Assembly: GCF_003350295.1 (NCBI RefSeq)
Contig: NZ_QLYY01000011.1
Span: 1-64,000 of the forward strand
DNA: 64,000 nucleotides
From: Vibrio tetraodonis
GTDB lineage: Bacteria > Pseudomonadota > Gammaproteobacteria > Enterobacterales > Vibrionaceae
Direction: 5' to 3'
Position numbers and translations under genes: made by a program. Numbering within the stretch: position 1 is the stretch's first letter; every line of letters begins with the position of its first letter. Shown in pieces: positions 59,075 to 64,000 of the stretch. The notes beneath the pieces were generated by a model, which was given only the letters and a program-made list of their open reading frames with translations, had not been told where the DNA came from and searched no databases.

Positions 59075-59810
59075 ATCACTACACAGCACCTCAAGAGTTG
59101 AGTAAAAATTATATTAGAAAGGCCAAAGATCCAGACCAAGCTCACCATCAGACATTGATACGAAGAAAGAGTGCTTTAAAGTACAGGATACCTGCCAATA
59201 CTATCGAGTATGTTGAACTGAAGCTTTCTCTGGAGTGAAGTCCGGAACAGATCTGTGGTTTATGTGATCTTATGAGTATGTCTGTCAGCCATGAATGGAC
59301 CTAGCGTTATGTTGCAACAGATAAAAGATGGCAGCAACTTGTATAAAGTACTGTGCCAAAGCCATAAGCGGAACCGCAGAGGAGTGACAGCGAATATTGC
59401 GCGATACCTAACCCTCGCTCCATAAATGAGCGTCCTTCTGAAGTTGAGATATGAGAGTGCTTTGGTGATCAGGAGATGGATACAATTTTAGGCAGTCAAG
59501 GGACCAGTGCTTTGGAGATCCTGACAGAGAGTAAGAGTCGGAGGTACTAGCTCGTAAGTTGGGGGCAAAACGCGCCGTAGATATCACGGATACGGTGATT
59601 CATATGCTTAATCCCTGTGCGGATTACGTCAATACGAACACAGCAGAGAATGGTTCTGAATTCGTCGAGCATAAGCCATTGCTAAAGCCCAGGATGCTGA
59701 GGCGTATTTTGCCCACCCATACTCATCATGGGAGCGAGGGTTGAATGAAAAGCGTTTAAACATACCAAGAAAGTGTCTTGGATTCAGATGGTCTGAAGTT
59801 GTCTTTCGAG
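59075..59810 (+). pseudogene. IS30-family transposase remnant
   Basis: One frame reads through several nonsense changes. AHHQTLIRRKSALKY is followed by LSLE-stop-SPEQICG (Trp codon to TGA), MSVSHEW, RYVATDKRWQQLV, PRSINERPSEVE, and DQEMDTILGSQG. After a shift it continues with AVDITDTVIHML and AENGSEF, then DAEAYFAHPYSSWERGLNE. These are the conserved blocks of IS30-type DDE transposases (WSPEQI, VSHETIYRYV, GDWE.DT, ADNGKEF, YSSWERG.NENTNGL). At least six stops or frameshifts make it non-functional. Confidence 0.8.
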
Positions 59811-59973
59811 AACACCTTCAGACTGCATAGGGGAGCGTTGCACTTCGGAATGAACTTTGCGCTAAGCTAAAGTTGACGAGTTTCATTGAAAGGCGTCGGG
59901 TCAAAAGAGACTCGAATACTTTCGTGCTGCTCTATGAGAGCTCGTGGCTCGTAGAATTTCTTACCATTCCTTT

Positions 59974-59998
59974 TTCGGCGGTATAAACCACCGCCGAA
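59974..59998. repeat. 9-bp GC-rich hairpin near the right island end
   Basis: TTCGGCGGT (59974-59982) and ACCGCCGAA (59990-59998) pair perfectly around a 7-base loop. It lies in the gene-free stretch 59811-60141, which otherwise shows only weak transposase-like scraps. It has no clear T tail. Confidence 0.45.
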
Positions 59999-60033
59999 CG
60001 ACTCTCGGGTATTTGCGCGTATAAGCTTGTTCT

Positions 60034-60047
60034 CAAATTGGTAACCA
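60034..60047. repeat. CAAATTGGTAACCA copy near the right island end
   Basis: This 14-mer is identical to 54347-54360 and in the same orientation, about 100 bp inside each island end. Similar spacing at both ends suggests an integrase arm site. Confidence 0.4.
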
Positions 60048-60141
60048 TTAATATAAAAGAAGCTGACATATTAGCAAAGGGCTAGAAACAATAAAGCCCC
60101 ATAATACAGGGCCTTAGAAAGAGCATGCAATACAGAAAAAA

Positions 60142-61008
60142 TCATTCAATATTTTGGATCTGCTCTCGCATCTGTTCGATAAGAACCTTTAGCTCAACGC
60201 CTGAGGCTGTGATATCTGTGCTTATCGATTTAGATGCCAAGGTGTTGGATTCGCGATTAAACTCTTGCATCATAAAATCTAAGCGTCGGCCGCAAGCGCC
60301 ACCTTTTTTAAGGATATTGTTTGCTTCTTTTACGTGCGAATCGAGGCGATCTAGTTCTTCCGCTACATCAGACTTTTGCGCAAGAAGGATAAGTTCTTGT
60401 TCGACACGAGAAGGGTCAAGTTCGACCTTAGCTTCTTCAAACTTTGAGAACAAACGCTCGCGTTGCCACTCGATGATTTCTGGCATTCGAGCACGCACTT
60501 TGATGACTTCTTCTGTGATGGCCGACAAACGCTGCTCAATTAAGGCTTTCATGTTGTCGCCTTCACGACCACGAGCTTCAATGAACTCGCTTACAGCGTC
60601 GTCAAATGCAGCCAGTAAGTCTTTGTTAATCGCATCCATGTCCTGTTCAGAGGTTTCCATAACCCCTGGCCAATTCATGATTTGAAATGGGTTTAATCGG
60701 TTGTCATCGCCTGTCATTGTCATCACTTGCTTGGCGGCATTGATCACTTGGTTGGCGAGAGTTTCGTTGATGCTAAGCTCGCCTTTGGCGGCAGGGTTAG
60801 CTTCAAAACGTAGGGCACATTCTACTTTTCCGCGTGCTAGGCGCTTTCTAAAACGTTCGCGCAGAACAGGCTCTAGGCCACGAAATTGCTCAGGTAGTCG
60901 AAAGTAGGTTTCTAAATAACGTTGGTTGACGCTGCGGATTTCCCATACTGCGCTGCCCCATTCACCTTTTACCTCTTTACGAGCATAAGCGGTCATACTG
61001 TAGATCAT
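60142..61008 (-). CDS. yicC: YicC family endoribonuclease
   Basis: The 288-residue protein has the YicC N-terminal domain (MIYSMTAYARKEVKGEWGS, IRSVNQRYLETYFRLPE) and the DUF1732 C terminus (EELDRLDSHVKEANNILKKGGACGRRLDF, then MQEFNRESNTLASKS). YicC has been shown to act as an RNase in E. coli. Its last codons (MREQIQNIE, stop at 60142) coincide with the island attachment repeat; the reading frame is intact. It is divergent from rph. Confidence 0.95.
   Translation of the reverse strand: MIYSMTAYARKEVKGEWGSAVWEIRSVNQRYLETYFRLPEQFRGLEPVLRERFRKRLARGKVECALRFEANPAAKGELSINETLANQVINAAKQVMTMTGDDNRLNPFQIMNWPGVMETSEQDMDAINKDLLAAFDDAVSEFIEARGREGDNMKALIEQRLSAITEEVIKVRARMPEIIEWQRERLFSKFEEAKVELDPSRVEQELILLAQKSDVAEELDRLDSHVKEANNILKKGGACGRRLDFMMQEFNRESNTLASKSISTDITASGVELKVLIEQMREQIQNIE
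60145..60172. repeat. Right attachment-site repeat, inside the yicC 3' end
   Basis: TTCAATATTTTGG, then A, then TCTGCTCTCGCATC; this is the reverse complement of the last nine sense codons of yicC and matches 54251-54278 apart from one base. Confidence 0.75.
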
Positions 61009-61187
61009 CGAATTTTCCTGTCTTAATCATCTGTGAAAATAACGCGTGGCAATAGTAGCAGAATAAGCGAGATTTGGTATCGCTGAAAAATAGGGTGCTT
61101 TTCCAGCACTGAGCTTTCTGCTAGAATCTCGCCCTAATCTGATTCGTCTTCCCCCTATCTATAGATAGACAACTAAGGTAGATGCCA

Positions 61188-61904
61188 ATGCGTCCAAACG
61201 ATCGCAAGGCGGACCAAGTTCGCCCAATTAAAATCACTCGTAATTACACGGCTTATGCTGAAGGCTCAGTTCTGGTTGAGTTTGGCAATACGAAAGTATT
61301 ATGTAATGCGACCGTTGAAGAAAATGTACCTCGCTGGCTAAAAGGTCAAGGCAAAGGCTGGGTGACGGCTGAATACGGTATGTTACCTCGCTCGACGCAC
61401 TCCCGCATGCGCCGTGAAGCGGCGAGTGGAAAACAAGGTGGCCGTACCATGGAAATTCAGCGCCTGATTGCACGTAGCTTAAGGGCTGTGGTTGATCTTG
61501 AATCTATGGGCGAAATTATGGTGACTGTCGATTGTGACGTGATTCAAGCCGATGGTGGAACGCGCACGGCTGCTATTTCAGGTGCCAGTGTTGCTATGGC
61601 TGATGCATTCCAGCATTTAGTCGACGGTGGTAAGTTGAAAGCAAACCCGATGAAAGGGCATGTTGTTGCGGTTTCTGTCGGTATGCTTGGTCAAGATGTA
61701 TTGTGTGACCTAGAGTACGTTGAAGACTCTGCTGCTGATACCGATATGAATGTGGTGATGACAGAAGATGGCCGCATGATTGAGGTGCAAGGCACCGCAG
61801 AAGGTGAACCTTTTAGCCATGATGACTTGATGAAATTACTCGAGTCAGCAAAAACGGGGATTTGCGATATTGTCGCCGCGCAAAAAGCGGCGTTAGAGCA
61901 GTGA
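61188..61904 (+). CDS. rph: Ribonuclease PH
   Basis: The 238-residue phosphorolytic exoribonuclease trims tRNA 3' ends. Motifs are [56 protein letters not shown] and [13 protein letters not shown]. An ATG two codons earlier (61182) is closer to the AAGG ribosome-binding site and is also possible. It precedes pyrE and probably shares its transcript, as in E. coli. Confidence 0.97.
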   Translation: MRPNDRKADQVRPIKITRNYTAYAEGSVLVEFGNTKVLCNATVEENVPRWLKGQGKGWVTAEYGMLPRSTHSRMRREAASGKQGGRTMEIQRLIARSLRAVVDLESMGEIMVTVDCDVIQADGGTRTAAISGASVAMADAFQHLVDGGKLKANPMKGHVVAVSVGMLGQDVLCDLEYVEDSAADTDMNVVMTEDGRMIEVQGTAEGEPFSHDDLMKLLESAKTGICDIVAAQKAALEQ

Positions 61905-61942
61905 TTTTTTAATAGCTTCCAACCTAGGAAGCTATTTTTTTA
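61874..61942 (+). terminator. rph-pyrE attenuator-like hairpins
   Basis: A GC-rich hairpin within the rph 3' end (CGCCGC 61874-61879 / GCGGCG 61887-61892) is followed by an intrinsic terminator, AATAGCTTCC (61911-61920) / GGAAGCTATT (61927-61936), then a T run. The arrangement resembles the E. coli pyrE attenuator, where translation of rph and UTP level decide read-through. The role here is inferred. Confidence 0.7.
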
Positions 61943-61988
61943 TCTTTTGGAAGATGGCCTTAGGCATTATTAACTTAGAGAGAGAGCA

Positions 61989-62630
61989 ATGAAAGCATAC
62001 CAGCGTGAATTTATTGAGTTTGCACTAGAGAAACAAGTACTAAAGTTTGGTGAGTTTACTTTAAAATCCGGTCGTAAGAGCCCTTATTTTTTTAACGCTG
62101 GTCTTTTTAATACAGGGCGAGATCTTGCTCGTCTAGGCCGCTTTTATGCTGCCGCGTTGGCAGATTCTGGGATTGAGTTTGATGTGCTGTTTGGCCCTGC
62201 CTATAAAGGTATACCAATTGCTACCACAACAGCAGTTGCCTTAGCCGATCATCATAGCCTAGACACACCCTATTGTTTTAATCGTAAAGAAGCAAAGGAT
62301 CACGGCGAAGGTGGTAACTTAGTTGGCAGCGCACTCGAAGGGCGCATCATGTTGGTGGACGATGTGATCACTGCTGGCACAGCCATTCGCGAATCCATGC
62401 AGATTATCCAATCCAATGGCGCTGATTTAGCGGGCGTTTTAGTTGCTATTGACCGTCAGGAAAAAGGTAAGGGGGACTTGTCTGCGATTCAGGAAGTTGA
62501 GCGTGATTTTGGCTGTGCGGTGATTTCTATCGTTAGCTTGGGCGACCTGGTTAGCTATTTAGAAGAGCAAGGTGATGCAACAGAGCATCTAGCGGGGGTC
62601 AAAGCCTACCGTGCTGAATTCGGCATCTAG
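61989..62630 (+). CDS. pyrE: Orotate phosphoribosyltransferase
   Basis: The 213-residue enzyme joins orotate to PRPP in pyrimidine synthesis. The PRPP motif is [18 protein letters not shown], the substrate region [16 protein letters not shown], and [10 protein letters not shown] is also typical. The ATG follows AGAGAGAG. It lies 84 bp after rph, across a terminator-like attenuator. Confidence 0.98.
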   Translation: MKAYQREFIEFALEKQVLKFGEFTLKSGRKSPYFFNAGLFNTGRDLARLGRFYAAALADSGIEFDVLFGPAYKGIPIATTTAVALADHHSLDTPYCFNRKEAKDHGEGGNLVGSALEGRIMLVDDVITAGTAIRESMQIIQSNGADLAGVLVAIDRQEKGKGDLSAIQEVERDFGCAVISIVSLGDLVSYLEEQGDATEHLAGVKAYRAEFGI

Positions 62631-62646
62631 ATGATAATCTAGCTCA

Positions 62647-62679
62647 GAAAAAGGTTGACCTATGAGTCAACCTTTTTTG
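62647..62679. terminator. Intrinsic terminator between pyrE and the convergent acyltransferase genes
   Basis: AAAAAGGTTGAC / GTCAACCTTTTTT around CTATGA has A's on one side and T's on the other, so it can stop transcripts from both directions. It is 17 bp after pyrE and 24 bp from the end of the opposite gene. Confidence 0.88.
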
Positions 62680-62702
62680 CTTTCCAGTGTGCTTCTCTTG
62701 CT

Positions 62703-63662
62703 TTAGTTATCATAAATCGCGCGGCCATCTCGCTGAGTTTTGAGTAAAGAGAGATTCCACATATATTGTTCAGGGTGAGGTCTTAACAGATCTTCAATGG
62801 CTTGATTCATCGCGCGTGCGTCTGACTCTTCATCGCCAGTGGGGAAGTTTTCTAATGCTGGCAGAATATGCACTTCATATTTACCTGTTTTATCGTTATA
62901 AGCGGGTAAAACAGGCACGACTTTGGCTTTGGACAAACGAGCCATTTTGCCAAAGCCTTTGAGTGTGGCTTTTTCCGTACCAAAGAAGGGAACGAAAACG
63001 GAGTTTTCAGCGCCAAAGTCTTCATCTGGTAACCAGTAACCTAGGTAGCCATCTTTAATCGAGCGTACAAATGGCTTCACTCCTGCATCTCTTGCAAAAA
63101 TACGCCCACCATATTGCATGCGCTGGACTTGCATTAACCAATCACCGATTGGGTTGCGTTGAGGCTTCATAATGGTAGTGACTTTATAGCCTTTAGCCGC
63201 GAGCATAACAGCAGGATAGTCAACCGCCCAGGCGTGGGGAGCCAGAATAATTACCTTTTCCCCGGCATCGAGCAAAGGGAGGATGTTTTCTTCGCCTATC
63301 ATTATGCCGCGATTTTGGTTGTGCTTGGTTGAGCGAACCAAAAACTCCGAATAGCCTAAAAGATACTGAGCAGCTTTTACAAAGGTCTCTTCTAATATCT
63401 GCTGACGCTCTGATTCGGATTTTTCAGGAAAGCAATACGCCAAGTTCACGCGGGCGCGGCGCACAACTCGGCCATTTTTTCTTACAATAAACACTGACAA
63501 CTTACGAGCCAAAGTGTCACGCCAACGAAATGGAATAAAGGCGACAAGAGCCGCAAAGGCTATACCTAACCATGTTCCCCAATGTTTAGGGTGCAAAAAA
63601 GCCCATTCAAACTTTGGGCTATGCAGATGTTTTTCGATGCTATTTTTATCTGGGTTGCTCAT
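62703..63662 (-). CDS. lpxN: Lipid A late (secondary) acyltransferase, LpxN/LpxM-like
   Basis: The 319-residue inner-membrane enzyme adds a secondary acyl chain to lipid A. One N-terminal membrane segment (about 30-46) precedes the HX4D catalytic motif HAWAVD (His143, Asp148) and LPDEDFG, then NSVFVPFFGTEKATL. In V. cholerae the gene next to pyrE is lpxN, whose product adds 3-hydroxylaurate; the neighbourhood is the same here, so that name is suggested. Length and motif alone fit LpxM equally. Confidence 0.85.
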   Translation of the reverse strand: MSNPDKNSIEKHLHSPKFEWAFLHPKHWGTWLGIAFAALVAFIPFRWRDTLARKLSVFIVRKNGRVVRRARVNLAYCFPEKSESERQQILEETFVKAAQYLLGYSEFLVRSTKHNQNRGIMIGEENILPLLDAGEKVIILAPHAWAVDYPAVMLAAKGYKVTTIMKPQRNPIGDWLMQVQRMQYGGRIFARDAGVKPFVRSIKDGYLGYWLPDEDFGAENSVFVPFFGTEKATLKGFGKMARLSKAKVVPVLPAYNDKTGKYEVHILPALENFPTGDEESDARAMNQAIEDLLRPHPEQYMWNLSLLKTQRDGRAIYDN

Positions 63663-63668
63663 TGAAAC

Positions 63669-64000
63669 TTATTGATATCTTGAATTAGTGAGTGAGTGAT
63701 CTGGTAAAGATTTAAAGCGTTTATGTAACCACATCCATTGCTCTGGCGCGCGCATGATAATTTCTTCGACAAATTTATTCATATAGGCAGCGGCGGCATT
63801 TTCATCTTTGTGCGGAAAGTCTTGTTCAATCGACTTATCCGCAATGATCTCGTATTTGCCTTGCGAGTTGCGAAAGCCTGAACCGGGCACAATAGCGCTC
63901 TTACTGGTTGAGGCAAGAATCCGCGTTCCCGTTGTCGTACAGGCTTCTTTAACCGCAAAAAATGGTACAAATACGGATTTGTTGTGCCCATAGTCTTGGT
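63669..64000 (-). CDS. lpxL: Lipid A late acyltransferase, LpxL-like (C-terminal part only)
   Basis: The open frame runs off the window; only the last 110 residues or so are seen. They begin around QDYGHNKSVFVPFFAV and include SAIVPGSGFRN, then a conserved late segment APEQWMWLHKRFKSLPD, as in LpxL. It lies 6 bp upstream of the first acyltransferase gene in the same direction, so both are probably co-transcribed, as in V. cholerae. Confidence 0.8.
   Translation of the reverse strand, partial: QDYGHNKSVFVPFFAVKEACTTTGTRILASTSKSAIVPGSGFRNSQGKYEIIADKSIEQDFPHKDENAAAAYMNKFVEEIIMRAPEQWMWLHKRFKSLPDHSLTNSRYQ

Larger units (their letters stand above)
54251..60172. mobile_element. Decayed genomic island integrated at the 3' end of yicC
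   Basis: The segment is bounded by direct repeats of the last nine yicC codons: 54251-54278 and 60145-60172 share 27 of 28 bases. Its content differs from the flanks: transposase remnants of two families, a phage replication-gene scrap and one A+T-rich intact gene. Integration at the yicC 3' end is known for SXT/R391-mobilisable islands. No integrase, excisionase or oriT could be recognised here, so it is probably no longer mobile by itself. Confidence 0.7.

Noticed and set aside
58993..59238. An 81-codon open frame that could be taken for a small gene
   Set aside because: Its C-terminal half matches the IS30 transposase and it ends where a Trp codon has become a stop; it is part of a pseudogene.
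59559..59744. A 61-codon open frame
   Set aside because: It is another slice of the same decayed IS30 transposase, out of frame in its second half.
60125..60685. A 186-codon open frame on the plus strand across yicC
   Set aside because: It is antisense to the well-supported yicC gene, rich in Ser/Arg as expected of a shadow frame, and has no recognisable motif.

Overview
This window is a piece of a Vibrio (Vibrionaceae, Gammaproteobacteria) chromosome. The evidence is the gene content and order: typA/glnA-ntrB-ntrC, pckA-hslO-hslR next to a complete twelve-gene type II secretion operon (gspC to gspN, called eps in Vibrio), ompR-envZ with greB and tex, the gmk-rpoZ-spoT-trmH-recG operon, and rph-pyrE followed by paired lipid A acyltransferase genes of the V. 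cholerae lpxN/lpxL kind. The species cannot be fixed from the sequence alone.

Layout. 1-490: the 3' end of an rRNA operon (23S end, 5S, tRNA-Ser(UGA), terminator). 500-2850: a small accessory segment with a lipoprotein, a SnoaL-like protein fused to a LuxR-type helix-turn-helix, and a methyltransferase. 2850-7640: the nitrogen control block glnA-ntrB-ntrC, with a sigma-54 promoter and three NtrC sites readable in the DNA. 7640-17560: typA, a five-gene peptide-type ABC importer, yihY, dtd and a GNAT/hot-dog protein. 17510-22880: an AsmA-like protein, pckA, hslO and hslR, all on the minus strand. 23130-34360: the type II secretion operon. 34430-46090: envZ-ompR, greB, a four-module retropepsin-like protein, tex, an unknown gene, bioH, comF, nfuA, nudE and cysQ. 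46110-52220: recG, trmH, spoT, rpoZ and gmk. 52530-54200: an orphan secreted protein. 60140-64000: yicC, rph, pyrE and the lipid A acyltransferases.

The most unusual region is about 54251-60172. It is bounded by a 28-bp direct repeat (one mismatch) of the last nine codons of yicC, which is what site-specific integration at the yicC 3' end leaves behind. That site is known for SXT/R391-mobilisable genomic islands. Inside lie decayed IS3- and IS30-family transposases, a scrap of a phage replication gene A, GGTAACCA octamers near both ends, and one intact A+T-rich gene. That gene encodes a 999-residue membrane protein joining an OpgB-like phosphoglycerol transferase to a GDPD-like phosphodiesterase domain. 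No integrase is visible, so this looks like an immobilised island whose one intact cargo may modify the cell surface or periplasmic glycans.

Links between genes: glnA-ntrB-ntrC forms the usual nitrogen-control feedback loop. The gsp genes overlap or abut, so they are probably co-transcribed, and together they build a machine that exports folded periplasmic proteins. OmpR/EnvZ sense envelope conditions. spoT and rpoZ connect ppGpp metabolism to RNA polymerase.
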